Program-made: the position numbers and the translations under genes
Shown: in pieces, positions 45,356 through 60,000 of the stretch
How positions within the stretch are numbered: the first letter of the stretch is position 1
Layout: every line of letters begins with the position of its first letter
Assembly: GCA_030737875.1 (NCBI GenBank)
Contig: JASFAX010000020.1
Coordinates: forward strand, 30,890,688 to 30,954,687
Length of the DNA: 64,000 nucleotides
Origin: Allium sativum
Lineage: Eukaryota; Streptophyta; Magnoliopsida; Asparagales; Amaryllidaceae
Reading direction: 5' to 3'
Notes under the pieces: generated by a model
Told to the model about the DNA's origin: nothing
What the model saw: the letters and a program-made list of their open reading frames with translations, nothing else
Database searches by the model: none

Positions 45356-48208
45356 ATGGAAGGTGCGAAGGTTATGGGTATTTTGGTGGCCGGAGGTTCG
45401 AGTTCACGGCTCGAACTGCGAGGACTTTGTTTGGTCATGTTTGGAGGAGCGACGAGGTTGGCGGAAGATGTAGGCTGAATCTTGACTTTGAGTCGATCTG
45501 GTAATTCTGGGAAACACAGTAGTTGGCAGAAATCGGATGAATCGGGAGGTACCCACAGTTTCGACCTAACCGGTTAGGTCGATCTTCGCCGGGAGTGTTG
45601 GGCCCCGGACGCCCACCAGCGCTGCGCTCAAACCTTCTTGTCGGCTCGCCTTCGGCTCGGGACATGGCTCGCCTTCGGCACGGATGTTGACGCATACTAA
45701 TGGAGGTCTTGTTCAAGGGACGTGACATCCTTGTAGTGGCTACACTCGAGATTTCTGGTACAGGACCCCGGATGTTATTGGTGGCACCTCGGGACTATAA
45801 TATCACGCGATATGTTGAGTCAAACGTGTCTTGCGCACTTTTGGGAACTATATCAAAAGCCCGGTTAATAGAAAGCGATCCATCACAATAATAAATGATT
45901 CTTACATATAGATAGGATCACATGATCCATATTGTTGTGCTTGATCGGATAACAGGATCAATGTATACTCTAACTCGATTGGATCATACGATCCATGTTG
46001 TTGCACTCAATCGGATGCATTGTTTCACCAAGTACTTGCTGATTCGATCGACTGCCATTTTGATACATGTAGATGTAGCGACCTTCAGCGATCCATGTGT
46101 GCACAACTGTCTGATCCCTTGTTTTTCCGTGCACGCTCCACCATTATGCTACCGATCCATCACTTTTTCTGATCCATGCACAGCCGTCCTATGCACAATG
46201 CCACATGATACATCATGTACATGATCCAATGCATTGTGTTCCATGAATGCACATGATCCCGACGAACTCCTTGCATGATCCACCTGGTCCATGCAGATCC
46301 CATCCTTCTTGTGGCCGACCAGATCTATCTTTTGTCATGATTCATGTCCATAATGATAATCCATGATCCATCACCTTCAATGCAGTGAACCTCATGCATT
46401 ATTCCTAAATCATGTTTCGAATGAGATTAACACTGGCCCCTCGAAGTTTATATTATGGAAGAAAGTGCGGGCTTCGAAATAACCGGTCATGATGGTTCTA
46501 TATGGATCGCGAGTGACCTTTATTGGATGGATTGTGGATGACTTGTTTGATGGACTAGAAAGCACAACTTATACTGGAAATGGGTTACTTGCTTAGGTGG
46601 ATCGTGAGCGACCCTGGTGGACGGTATATAACTCCTAAAAGCTGTTATTTGCTTTCTTTCAGATCCGCCATTTCTCTTCCACTTTTATTTGCTGGGGACG
46701 GTGCTTTAGTGGCTGGAGCCATTTCTTTGAACGGAGTCTCTTGCTTCACCACTGACTGAATTATGCCATTGCCGATCATCAAAGTACTCTAAAATTTACT
46801 CGAATATGATTACCGTCATTTGTTTGACCAATTCGAGCTAACTTGTACCTTTTTTCTTAGATTTGTACCACGACAGTTCCACCGATTCCAGCATTGCATT
46901 GACTTCTTGATGGATTACGATCATCGATAGCCGGATTAGGTGTCAAACATTTTTGAAGTTTGTGTCGAATTGTTTTTTTTCGGCATGTCAGTTGCTTTAG
47001 GGTTTTAGAATGATTGGGAAACTCGTTTGTGATAATTTGCATGCACCGGTGTCGTGCCCATAATTTAGTTTGGTTGTTTGGAATTCGGGCCTGGTAGATG
47101 TTGATTATAGAAAACTGGTGGATTGTTTATCAAGTTTTTGTGTAATGGCTAGTGTTTTGGAGTAGAAAAACATGTTCACATTGATTTATAGTTTGAGTAT
47201 GTCAATTGTTTGTGATCGAAGGATAATAGGTGAATTTCCATCAACCCTGATGTTTAATTAATTTAGCATGCTGATTGTTAGAACTCTAGTGTGATGCATA
47301 TATTCATGTGTTAATCACGTGTATTGGATGGATTGTGTGATTCGGGATTGCAAGTGACATAATTTGATCGCCATTGCAAGTGGATTGCATGTTTCAACCG
47401 ATTAATGGACCACGCGCCTTGGCTGATCAATAGATCGAGTTCGGAGATCGTTGGTCATTGAGCTTACTATGTCTCTGGATCGCTATGCCAGAGCTTGTGT
47501 GTTGATAGGTCTTATTTTACGAATGACCGACTGAGTATTGGTTTTTAGTGAGTTGTTAGAGCTTGTTGAAGCGATCCAAATAGAGAATGTTCAAACAAAA
47601 TTAATTAGCCTCTTTTTATGGATGTCCTGTAATAACAAGAACACTTGCACTATTTTAGGCAAATATTTCATCGTCTATTTCCCGCATCGATGACGGATTA
47701 GTTTGTTTAATAACAATGAACTACAAAGAACATCATAACTTGAATTGAATGAAGAATTTATGAAAATCTGTTTTGTTCAATTAGTTATGATTTGTTGAAT
47801 TGGGTTTACATAAGCATGACATTAAAGGCTGAATTCGCGACGATGTTGGAGATTCGCTAATCGACACATGCCGAGCACAGATTTCAAGCTTCGTCCCTTA
47901 AAACCTTATGTAATATTGCACAACACTTCACACTTTAAAAAATGCACACTTATAAGTTATTTAAAAATGAGATTCCTTGTACAGAATGGATACTCGATAT
48001 ACGACTTGCCATCATTCTGAAGACGTATGCACTTCTACACAAACTAGAGCTTTTACGCAAGTTATCGAAGCTATAGGACTACAGATTCCAGTCTGGAAGA
48101 AAATCACTCTCTTCATTTCCCCACCCACTTGGCAATCCAACGCTGGAGATATGCTCCTCAACGCGAACTCAACATGTTTTTAATTAAGTATGTGGTAAAT
48201 TTGGCATT
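45356..48208. other. Unassigned region, no convincing gene
   Basis: GC-richer part 45540-45700 with a repeated GGCTCGCCTTCGGC. From 45900 to 46400 the words GATCCATG and TGATCCA recur many times without a fixed period. ORFs at 45700-45891, 45922-46224 and 47977-48183 have no recognisable motif. The stretch nearest 48208 may hold the decayed 5' part of the gene fragment that follows. Confidence 0.4.
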
Positions 48209-48499
48209 CCCGAAGTTGACGCATGCTTATCAGGGAAAGTGAAATTTGTTGAAAGTCCGCCATTTGGCTTTGTTGCAGTTAGTAGACATATATGCATGAG
48301 AGGGGCCATTCTTCCTTTTAATCCGTTTTTATGGACGGTCCTTAGTCATTTAGAGATCGCCTCTGTTTAGCTGCACCCGAATGGTTAAGCCACCTTAATG
48401 GGGTTATGTGTGATTTTTATGAGAACAATGCATTGTATGCATACTTTTCAGGACATCTGCTATTTATGCGTATTCAAAAGGAGAAAAGATCACCCTTCT
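48209..48499 (+). pseudogene. PF04195-like ('putative gypsy-type transposon') gene, 5' fragment
   Basis: One frame with two stops reads PPFGFVAVSRHICMRGAILP, then FNPFL, LHPNG, LMGLCVIFM and CYLCVFKRRKDHPS. The pattern (PP-G-VAV, G-xx-LPF-PF, LHPNG, hydrophobic LMGL) resembles the conserved N-terminal part of the plant PF04195 family. Element 6 is inserted at 48499 and the frame continues from 61397. This assignment is from memory of the family's pattern, not a search. Confidence 0.5.
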
Positions 48500-50559
48500 T
48501 GTAACGGCTTGGGGTTTGCCCGGATCCAATCGATCGCAAAATCGACTAAGACCGTTCAAAACCCTAGTACATTAACTCTGGGAATACAACAACATCTGAA
48601 CAATAACAATAGACTTTTATGAACATTACAATAATGTTACATCAGAGTACAGAATATATCAGAGTGCATTTAATAAAATTACAACGGAAGATAAATTACA
48701 ATAAATTAAATACAATAAACAGCGGAAGACTTCTATGCTCTGGACACAGCTTTAGGCTTCGATCCAGAATCCTGCTCAAGAGATAAATATCTGCAAAAAG
48801 CTACTCGACTGCCCGTGTGGAAAAGAGGGCACCCGAGTTTGCGAAGTGAAACAAACTACGAGTCAATCATGGGACTAGTGTGAGAATTCTTAACTAGTAT
48901 AACTAATAGCAATACGACAAATCCAAGGACCATGCCGCTAACGCGGAATGGGTTTTATTCCAATCGATTGTCGGTGCATAAATTAAAGTAAATCGTTAAA
49001 CAACGCAATGCTTTTTAGAAAAATGGAATCATCATAAGACTCAAGTCCCATCACACAATGCAACGCAAACCAAAGGATAGAGTTTTACCTTATGACTATT
49101 AAACATGCTTGGTACGATAAAAATGAATTTGATATTATTATTAGTGTATATATGTTTCATAAACATTTCAAAGTAATTGTATCAATCCTAGGAAGCATAG
49201 CTACCATATACTACGCCTCCATACTAGTAATACAATAAAGTCCGTAGGGTTGTATTGGGAATTGGGTTTCCATCATGAGTCAAGGCTAGGAGCGATCTCC
49301 TTACCGATTCGAGACACTCTAGCTAATGTCTCAGGATTCCCCGCAGTGAACCCTTGGACTCTGCAGGGCCGGTCCGCACATACGATTTTGCGGATTGGCA
49401 ATTCCTGAACACACGTTTCCCGGTCCTATTGGACCTAACATCCGAGGTGCCTTATTCCATCATCCACATAAGTAAAATGTCGGGCCGTGTAAAACCCAAA
49501 CATCTCTTCTAGCTAGAAAGAAACGTTCTGCTCTCCCTGCATTCCCTTGCTCTGTTTTAGACTCAACCGGGTTGTGTGGCTCGTGAAGCTACGTTATACA
49601 CAAAGCTACGCCTAAACAGGCCGTGCTTTGATCATCAACCACAAGGCCTGCTTTTCAACAAAAGCCTTGATCATCTGCATCTAAGCATGCCACATTGTCA
49701 ATCCATACCATGCCATTGATTCCTACCAAGATATAACCTCTAAGCTCTTACGTATTACAGAATGGTGTTAAACACCAAACAGATATATATTTAGCAGAGT
49801 TCAACGAATACCGTATAAAGGAATACAACGTCCGACATAAAATCCATTTTCAATTCCGTTCTGGGTCTGATTGAAACCGAAGGCACCTTACCTCGCATAT
49901 ACGAATGATCATCAAGTAGTCTGGATGGCCACTATTGTATCCCCTTTAAGGTAGCTACTCCAATCATGGGCGTCAATGGTAACTCATCCATCCGAAGTGA
50001 AGATCGTCGGTCTTCAATCATCGTATTCAACTCTTCGTCTTAGAACGACGAATAATCATTTGAAATGAGATTGAACTCAGACCTTTCAAATGATTCTTGC
50101 GTATATATATCATTTCTTATCGTTAATATTAATTTATAACGATTAATCTCTATTTTTATTTATATAAAAATAATTGAATTTTATTTAACAAAGCTTCATG
50201 TCAATAGGTGACCATGGCGCTGTTTTCACCCAAATTTGTTTTACACATTTCTCTAAATCTAACCGTTGGATCTTAACACAATTCATATCGTTTGAAAGAT
50301 CTTTCCAAGGCGAACCTAACGGCTTCAGTTTTGGGAAAATCCGACGGTTGGATATTTCGGTATAATCAATTAAAAATACAATTCCAAAATGTGAACTATC
50401 ATGCTCGATTCGTTTACTTTTAATTTATATATATAATTATATATAAATATAATTCCTTCGTCCATTTCATTACTGTGATTATCATAATAGGTAAAGAACA
50501 TTTGGTTTCATAACATTTTGATATATAACATAACACACAATAGTATTTGTTTTATTTTA

Positions 50560-53110
50560 ATTCACATACACATCCTAAACATAACAATGTATATTTTTCT
50601 TTTACCCTCCAATTCACACAAAAATGTATTTTTCGTGTATCATTCCAATCTAACAAAAATGAAGATTTTTGTGTCTTTCAAATTTTCTAACAAAAATGTA
50701 ATATATTTTGGTGTCAACCCCAATTCTACAAAAATGAATATATTTTTGTTTGTTTAATTCTAATGTAACAAAAATAATAGCTTTGTTATTCTTTCAACGC
50801 AAAACAAAAATAATAATTTTGTTTATATCTTTCAATGCAAAACTAAAATGATAATTTTGTGTCAATCTTCTCTATACAAATAAAATGATGATCTTGTGTT
50901 TTAATCTTTTCACATGAAAATGTAAATTTCATACCTTTACTCTTTTAATGAAAATCCAATTACATAAAAATGTAATTTTCCTCTTAATTCTGTAAATTTC
51001 ACTTCTAAATTCTTTTAATGAAAATCTATTTACATTAAAATGTAAATTTCACTTACTTTAAATCTAATTGCATGAAAATGTAATTTTCTTCTTTAAGTAC
51101 TATTTACATGAAAATGTCAATTAATCCTTTAATCTTAATTACATGAAAATATAATTTTTCTCCTTAAATCTTAATACAATAAAATTGTAAATTTTCTTTT
51201 TAATCTAAAAAAATGTAAATTTTCTTTTTAATCTAATTACATTAAAAATGCAACTTTTCTTTTTAATCTTAATTACGTCAAAAATGTAACTTTTCTTTTT
51301 AATCAAAATTACATTAAAAATGTAACTTTTCTTTTTTTATCTAAATTACATTAAAAATGTAACTTTTCCTTTTTTATCTAAATTACATTGAAAATGTAAC
51401 TTTTCCTTTTTTTTCTAAATTACATTAAAAATGTAACTTTTCCTTTTTTTATCTAAGTTACATTAAAAATGTAACTTTTCCTTCCATGATGAATTCTTCC
51501 TTTTATTTCTTTTATTTACATTAGAAAAATGTAAATTCTATTTCAATGTTGAATTCAACTCTTTTAACTACAATATAAAATCTCCTTTTTAATTACAGTG
51601 TAAATTGTAATTAACATTATAATGTTAAATTCCTATCTTTTAATTACAATGTAAAATCTCCTTTTTAATTACAATGTAAATTGTTATTAACATTATAATG
51701 TAAAATTCCTATCTTTTAATTACAATGTAAAATCTCCTTTTTAATTACAATGTAAATTGTAATTAACATTATAATGTAAAATTCCTATCTTTTAGTTACA
51801 ATGTAAAATCTCCTTTTTAATTACAATGTAAATTGTAATTAACATTATAATGTAAAATTCCTATCTTTTAATTACATAAAAATGTAAGTAGCATTACACG
51901 TCAGATTTTGCCTTTTAGTTTGCAATGTAAAATCCTACTTTTTAGTTACATTAAAAATGTAATTAATATTACATGACAAATCTTGCTTTTTTAATTTGCA
52001 ATGTAAAATTCTTCCTTTTAAGTTACATTAAAAATGTGATTTTAATTGCACTGTCAAATTCAACTTTTTAATTACATTAAAAATGTAATTTTATTAACAG
52101 TGCAAATTCTTCTTCTATAATTACATATAAAAATGTAATTCTATTTTACATGTAAAAACACATTCTTTAATTACATATAACAATGCAATTTTATTTTCAA
52201 TCCAAATTCTCCTCCTTTAATTACATATAAAAATGTAATTTTGATTACAGTGCAAATTCTTGCTCTTTTTCTTTTCTTTTTTTTCAACCTAATGTAAATT
52301 CCGTTAATTTACAAACAAAGGTGTTCATTTTCTGTGCTAGTAATTTTCATCCAAACAATAACAAACTGCATGATTGCGTCAATATCATAATAACATAACA
52401 TTGATTTACGTGTCGGTGACAATTTCATCCTAACATTAACGAACAAATGTACATTTCTAATCTATTCTATATATACGATAAAAAATTAAACTTTATCGAT
52501 AACATGGTTTCATTACAAATAATGATCATCTTATATATTACATAAAAATGTGTATTTCTATGCTAACATGTTTTCAGTACAAATAAATGAACATTTTGAT
52601 CTAATTTAACATTTCTAACACAAATGACATTTCTTTTCATTTTAACATGAAATCACTAACTATAATGACATTTTTAATCTAAATAAATGGCGTCTCCTAA
52701 TAAATGACATTTTAATTTCTACTTGACATTTTCTAATAAACGACATTTCCATTTTAGCCGTTCTAGTTCAATAAAAATGGTAACTTTATCTTATCAATTT
52801 TGTTTCAATAAAAATGTCATTTTTATTTCATATAAATTTAATTTAATAAAAATGGTTCTTTTCATTTCTGTTGAAAATCCTGATTCAACAAAATGAAAGG
52901 AAATCATATTTCTGTTTGACGAGATTGATTTTGACAAAAATTTGAATTTTGTCTCAACAAATTTATTTTGATAAAAATGACAATAATGTTTTAATCAATT
53001 TACCTTGACAAAAATAACAATTTTTTTTAACAAATTTGTTTTGACAAAAATAACAAATTTGTTTTAACAAATTTATTTAACAAAAATCTATATTTTTGTT
53101 TTCAACAATT
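50560..53110 (-). repeat. AT-rich micro-hairpin array, left LTR of element 6
   Basis: Hundreds of short inverted repeats. In 51230-51480 the unit is TTACATTAAAAATGTAACTTTTC, shown here as TTACAT + TAAAA + ATGTAA. In 51550-51860 a 69-nt unit with AACATTATAATGT repeats four times. In 50600-50900 and 52900-53110 the units are ACAAAAAT/ATTTTTGT types. Confidence 0.85.
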
Positions 53111-53900
53111 TTTATTACAACACGATATCATCCAATTGACAGATCTATACAACACATCGATCATAGAATCAAATCACGTCACATAACATACATAATTTTA
53201 CAGCAGTGTGATGATAACACAAAAATAAATAATTTTAATTATTTAAGAAGAAATAAAATAGAATTTCTCACATCGATTTGAATTTCTGCACCATTCAGAT
53301 CCAAATATTGGCCAAATTTCAACTTGCTCAGAATCAGATCTAGTCAATTTCATCGAGAAGGTCTCGGTCTCACGATCGTGGCGCACCTGAAATCGTTCAG
53401 TTTCGAGTTCGTACGCATTAGTTATGATTAAATTAAGATCAGTCAAATTTGAATTAAAGTAATTAGATAATTAAAGGTTGAAAAAGTCAACCTTCCTCCT
53501 TCTTCCAAACCATCATATGAACCCATAGGCTTCCAAACTAGGGTTGAAAATAACTCGAGATTGGTGAGGCTTGAAGACGATCGGAAGGTGGCATATCGGA
53601 GAGTGGAGTGAGGGGTGACGGCGCCGTGAGGGGGGGAGGCGCGGTGGGGCCCATTGGGTGCGGTGGGGGCTGTTTGGCCGCAAGTAGGAGGGAATTCTAG
53701 GCCAAAATACTTCATTAAATCTCATCACGTCCGTATCAAATCGACGAGGAAGAAGAGTTCTACAATAAGTTCTAAAGGAGGGAGTGATTTCATTGAATGG
53801 ATTGTGAGATTTTAATGGAAGAAAATCGGGCATTTCTGGCCATGGAGAAATAGGGTGGCGGCTGAGTTGTTTAGCGGATTAGGGTTGGGGTTCTAATTTG

Positions 53901-53914
53901 TCTTAATATTTATA
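53901..53914 (-). promoter_or_regulatory. LTR TATA box, left LTR of element 6
   Basis: TATAAATATTAAGA on the minus strand, about 850 bp into the LTR, followed by a C-rich leader. The right LTR has the same at about 60510-60523. Confidence 0.55.
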
Positions 53915-54766
53915 TTATTATATTCACTAACTACCCAATTAAGGCTCGTCTATCAACTTTTTCTGATTTTAGCCCAACAACTCTCGTTCATACCTATTAA
54001 CCCCTATTCCGGACTCATCTAGCTATGTCCCGCAGGCCCAAATGACTATCTTGACCTAGTTTTCTTTATTTTAAGATATTTCCTTTTATTTTTAACTCAA
54101 CCGTACGAATAAATTCACCGGGGCCACAAAATAGCTTCGAAAAAATCCCATAAAATATATTTAGCTGTGTTTTGATGCTGCGGACCTAGAAAAATTTATT
54201 TCGTTCAATTCTGAGCCTGTTCAAAAAATGGCCTTTTTCATGTCGATTAAAATTGACCAAACTGAAATCACTTTACCACGATCACAAACTAATTCTAAAA
54301 ATTATGAAAAATTAAATTTAGAAATAATTTGACATTCCGAATCCAACAAAAGTGGTTTCGTCAGAAACAGAGGTCTTTTGAAAAATGGCTATTTTTAATA
54401 TTAAAAAAAATCCTACAGCGACTATTCTGAAATTTAAATTGGGCATAACTTTTGATTCCCGCTATAAAATTCTGATTTTTTTGATTCGTTGGAAAGATAT
54501 TTTAAAAGAGATTCCAATATTTTTGGTTTCACCAAAATCAGCTTTATTCTGCGTCCTGTACGGAAGTCAAAGTTCAAGTTGGACTTTTCAAACTACCGCG
54601 CTATTTCTTACTCCTTTTATAATTAAAATTAAACTATTCATCCTAACTTCGATTTAAATAAATTTTTAATCATTATTATTTTAAATAAATTATTTTAAAT
54701 ATCCAAACCCATTAAAATTAGTCAAAACAAATTTTTAAATTTATCCTAAAATTCAGGGTTGTTACA

Positions 54767-54782
54767 GTCTCCCCCACTTAAA
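54767..54782 (-). other. Polypurine tract, element 6
   Basis: Minus strand TTTTAAGTGGGGGAGAC directly before the LTR. Confidence 0.9.
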
Positions 54783-55109
54783 AACTTTTCGTCCTCGAAA
54801 AGGAACGAAGCTAAAGGTGTTTAAGTATCCTATCTTAAATAATTTTATTTGTTGATTAACTTTATATATTCAAAAATCATATTTCCAAAGATCGGATTAT
54901 ATATAATTAAAAATACGTTAATTATAAACTGGGCACTCTCAACTCATTCTAGGTTATTACTAACCCCCTCTCTAATGAGTTTTCTCATTCTAGGATACTG
55001 CTGATCCTATCTCTAACGAGTATTCTTATTGGATATTACTAATCCAATCTCTGATGAGTCTTTTGTTCAGTTCTAATGAGTTGTACCTCAAAGATTTGAG
55101 ATAACCAGA
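54783..55109 (-). other. Minimal interior of element 6 with three tandem hairpins
   Basis: Noncoding. Three units of about 40 nt at 54942-55058 with inner stems GGTTA/TAACC (54952-54965), AGGAT/ATCCT (54992-55008) and TTGGAT/ATCCAA (55029-55047), framed by ACTCATT/AATGAGT (54942-54980) or near copies. The spacer 54786-54940 shows nothing else. Confidence 0.75.
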
Positions 55110-55121
55110 GCTCTGATACCA
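55110..55121 (-). other. Primer-binding site, element 6
   Basis: TGGTATCAGAGC on the minus strand, a perfect tRNA-iMet complement, two bases from the LTR at 55124. Confidence 0.95.
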
Positions 55122-55123
55122 AC

Positions 55124-57053
55124 TGTAACGGCTCGGGGTTTTCACGAACCCAGTCGATCGCAAAATCGACTAAGACCATTAAAAACCCTAGTACGTTAAC
55201 TCTGGGAATACAACAACATCAGAACAATAACAGAAGACTTTTATAAACATTACAATAATGATACATCAAAGTATAGAATATCTCAGAGTACATTTAATAA
55301 AATTACATCGGAAGATAAATTACAATAAATTAAATACAATAAATGGCGGAAGACTTCTATGCTCTGGACACAGCTTTAGGCTTCGATCCAGAATCCTGAT
55401 CAAGAGATAAATATCGGCAAAAAGCTACTCGACTGCTCGTGCGGAAAAGAGGGCACCCGAGTTTGCAAAGTGAAACAAACTACGAGTCAGTCATGGGACT
55501 GGTGTGAGAATTCTTAACTAATATAACTAATAGCAATAAGGCAAATCCAAGGACCATGCCGCTAATGCAGAACGGGTTTTATTCTAATGGATTGTCGGTG
55601 CAAAAATTAAAGTAAATCGTTTAACAACGCAATGCTTTTTAGAAAAATGGAATCATCATAAGACTCAAGTCCCATCACACAATGCAACGCAAACAAGACG
55701 ATAAAGTTTTACCTTATAACGATGAAACATGCTTGGTACGATAAAAACGAATTTGATATTGTTATTAGTGTATATATGTTTCAAAAACATTTCAAAGTAA
55801 ATGTATCAATCCTAGGAAGAATTGCTTCGATGTACTATGCCTCCATACTAGTAATACAATAAAGTTCGTAGGGTCGTATTGGGAATTGGGTTTCCATCAT
55901 GAGTCAAGGCAAGGAACAATCTCCATACCGATTCGATACAATCTAGCTAATGTCTCAGGATTCCCCGCAGTGAACCCTTGGATCCTGCAGGGGCGGTCCA
56001 CACATACGACTTTGCGGATTGAAAATTCTTAAACACATGTTTCCCGGTCCTATAGGACCTAACATCCGAGGCTCCTTATTCTATCATCCACATAAATAAA
56101 ATGTTGGGCCGTGTAAAACCCAGACACCACTTCTAGCTACAAAGAAACATGCTGCTCTCCCTGCGTTCCCTTGCTCAGTTTTAGACTCAACCGGGTTGTG
56201 AGGCTCGTGAAGCTACGTTATACACAAAGCTACACCTAAACAAGTCGTGCTTTGATCATCAACCACAAAGCCTGCTTTTCAACAAAAGCCTTGATCATCT
56301 GCATCTTGGCATGCCACATTGTCAATCCATAACATACCATTGATTCCTACCAATATATAACCTCTTAGCTCGTACGTCTTAGAGAAGTCTGTTAAACATC
56401 AAACAAATATATATTTAGCAGAGATCAACAAATACCGTATAAAGGAATACAACATCAAACATATAACCCATTTTCAAGTCCGTTCTGGGTCTGAACGAAA
56501 CCGGAGGCACCTTACCTCGCATATCCAAACAATCAACAAGTATTCTGGACGACCACCATTGTAGCCCCTTCAAGGTAGCTACTCCAATCATGGGCGACAA
56601 AGGTAACTCATCCATCCGAGGTGAAGATCGTCGGTCTTCAATCACCGTCTTCAACTCTATGACATAGAACGACGAATAATCATTTGAAATGAGATTGAAC
56701 TCGGACCTTTAAAATGATTCTTGCGTTTATATATCATTTCAAATCATTTCATATCATTAATATTAATTTATAACGATTAATCTCTATTTTTATTTATATA
56801 AATGTAATTGAATTTTATTTAACAACACTTCATGTCAATAGGTGACCTTGGCGCTGTTTTCGCCCATATTTGTTTCACATTTCTCTAAATCTAACCGTTG
56901 GATCTTAACACAATCATATCGTTGGAAAGATCTTCCCAAGGCGAACCTAACGGTTTCAGTTTTGGGAAAATCCAACGGTTGGTTATTTCGGTATAATCAA
57001 TTAAAAGTACAATTCATAAATGCGAACTACCACGCTCGATTCATTTACTTTTA

Positions 57054-57094
<41 letters not shown>

Positions 57095-60000
57095 TATATA
57101 AATATAATTCCTTCGTCCATTTCATTACTGTGATTATTATAATAAGTAAAGAACATTTGGTTTCATAACATTTTGATATATAAAATAACACACAATAATG
57201 TTTATTTTAATTCACATACACATCCTAAACATAACAATATATATTTTTGTTTTACCCTCCAATTCACACAAAAATGTATTTTTCGTGTATCATTCCAATT
57301 TAACAAAAATGAAGATTTTTGTGACTTTTAAATTTTCTAACAAAATTGTAATATATTTTGGTGTCAACCCCAATTCTACAAAAATGAATATATTTTTGTT
57401 TGTTTAATTCCAATGTAACAAAAATAATAGCTTTGTTATTCTTTCAACTCAAAAAATAATAATAATTTTGTTTATATCTTTCAATGAACAACTAAAATGA
57501 TAATTTTGTGTCAATCTTTTCTATACAAACAAAATGATGATCTTGTGTTTTAATCTTTTCACATGAAAATGTAAATTTCATAATTTACTCTTTTTAATGA
57601 AAATCCAATTACATAAAAATGTAATTTCCTTCTTAATTCCGTATATTTCACTTCTAAATTCTTTTAATGAAAATCTATTTACATTAAAATGTGAATTGCA
57701 CTTACTTTAAATATAATTACATGAAAATGTAATTTTCTTCTTTAAGTACTATTTACATGAAAATGTCAATTAATCCTTTAATCTTAATTACACGAAAATG
57801 TAATTTTTCTCCTTAAATATTAATAGAATATAAATGTAAATTTTCTTCTTAATCTAAAAAAATGTAAATTTTCTTTTTAATCTAATTACATTAAAAATGT
57901 AACTATTCTTTTTAATCTTAATTATATTAAAAATGTAACTTTTCTTTTTAATCTAAATTACATTGAAAATGTAACTTTTCTTTTTTTATCTAAATTACAT
58001 TAAAAATGTAACTTTTACTTTTTTATCTAAATTACGTTAAAAATGTAACTTTTCCTTTTTTTATCTGAATTACATTAAAAATGTAACTTTTCCTTTTTTA
58101 TCTAAATTACATTAAAAATGTAACTTTTCCTTCCATGATGAATTCTTCCTTTTATTTCTTTTATTTACATTAGAAAAATGTAAATTCTATTTCAATGTTG
58201 AATTCTACTCTTTTAGTTACACTGCAAAATCTCCTTTTTAATTACAATGTAAATTGTAATTAACATTATAATGTAAAATTCCTATCTTTTAATTACAATG
58301 TAAAATCTCCTTTTTAATTACAATGTAAATTGTAATTAACATTATAATGTAAAATTCCTATCTTTTAATTACAATGTAAAATCTCCTTTTTAATTACAAT
58401 GTAAATTGTAATTAACATTATAATGAAAAATTGCTATCTTTTAATTACAATGTAAAATCTCCTTTTTAATTACAATGTAAATTGTAATTAATATTATAAT
58501 GTAAGATTCCAATTTTTTAATTACATAAAATGTAAGTAACATTACACATCAAATTTTGTCTTTTAGTTTGCAATGTAAAATCCTACTTTTTAGTTACATT
58601 AAAAATGTAATTAATATTACATGACAAATCTTGCTATTTTAATTTGCAATGTAAAATTCTGCCTTTTAAGTTACGTTAAAAATTTGATTTTAATTACACC
58701 GTCAAATTCTGCTTTTTAATTACATTAAAAATGTAATTTTATTAACAGTGCAAATTCTTCTTCTACAATTACGTATAAAAATGTAATTTTATTTTACATG
58801 TAAAAACATATTCTTTAATTACATATAACAATGCAATTTTATTTTCAATGCAAATTCTCCTCCTTTAATTATAAATAAAAATGTAATATTGATTACAATG
58901 CGAATTCTTACTCTTTTTTTTTCTTTTTTTTTCAACCAATGTAAATTCCATTAATTTACAAACAAAGGTATTCATTTTCTGTGCTGGTAATTTTCATCCA
59001 AAAAATAACAAACTGCATGATTGTGTCAATATCATAATAACATAACATTGATTTACATGTCGGGGACAATTTCATCCTAACATTAATGAACAAATGTACA
59101 TTTCTAATCTATTCTATATATACGATAAAAATTTAAATTTTATCGTTAACATGGTTTCATTACAAATAATGATCATCTTATATATTACATAAAAATGCGT
59201 ATTTCTATGCTGACATGTTTTCAGTACAAATAAATGAACATTTTGATCTAATTTAACATTTCTAACACAAATGTCATTTCCTTTTATTTTAACATGAAAT
59301 CACTAACTATAATGACATTTTTATTCTAAATAAATGGCGTTTCCTAATAAATGACATTTCCATTATAACCGTTCTAGTTCAATAAAATGGTAACTTTATC
59401 TTATCAATTTTGTTTCAGTAAAAATGTCATTTTTATTTCATACAAATCTAATTTAATAAAAATGGTTCTTTTCACTTCTGCTGAAAATCCTAACTCAACA
59501 AAATGAAAGGAAATCATATTTATGTTTGACGAGTTTGATTTTGACAAAAATGTGAATTTTTCTCAACAAATTTATTTTGACAACAATGACTATTATGTTT
59601 TAACCAATTTACCTTGACAAAAATAAAAAAAATTGTTTTAACCAATTTATTTTGACAAAAATAACAAATTTGTTTTAACAAATTTTATTTAACAAAAATC
59701 TATATTTTTGTTTTCAACAATTTTTATTACAACACGATATCATCCAATTGACAAATCTATACAATACATTAATCATAAAATCAAATCACATCACATAACA
59801 AACATAATTTCGCCGCAAAGTGATGATAACACAAACATAAATAATTTTAATTATTTAAGAAGAAATAAAATAAAATTTCTCACATCATTTTGAATTTCTG
59901 CGCCATTCAGATCCAAAAATTAGCCAAATTTCAACATGCTCAAAATCAGGTCTAGTCAGTTTTATCGTGAAGGTCTCGGTCTCACGATCGTGGCGCACCT

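Larger units (their letters stand above)
48500..54766 (-). repeat. 3' LTR of element 6 (6267 bp)
   Basis: + strand TGTAACGGC at the left, GGGTTGTTACA at the right. In LTR sense: a TATA-containing U3 at 54766 to about 53900, a GC-richer leader to about 53500, an AT micro-hairpin zone (53110-50560), then 2 kb shared with element 4. The 106-residue ORF at 53513-53833 lies just downstream of the TATA box and is noted below as rejected. Confidence 0.93.

Noticed and set aside
45900..46400. GATCCATG-rich stretch as a satellite or origin
   Set aside because: The words recur without a fixed period or clear unit. It could be compositional bias.
53513..53833. 106-residue ORF just downstream of the element 6 LTR promoter, with a similar 121-residue ORF at 60077-60442 in the other LTR
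   Set aside because: The two LTRs were identical at insertion, so conservation between them is not independent evidence. The frames diverge at the C-terminus and no domain is recognisable.
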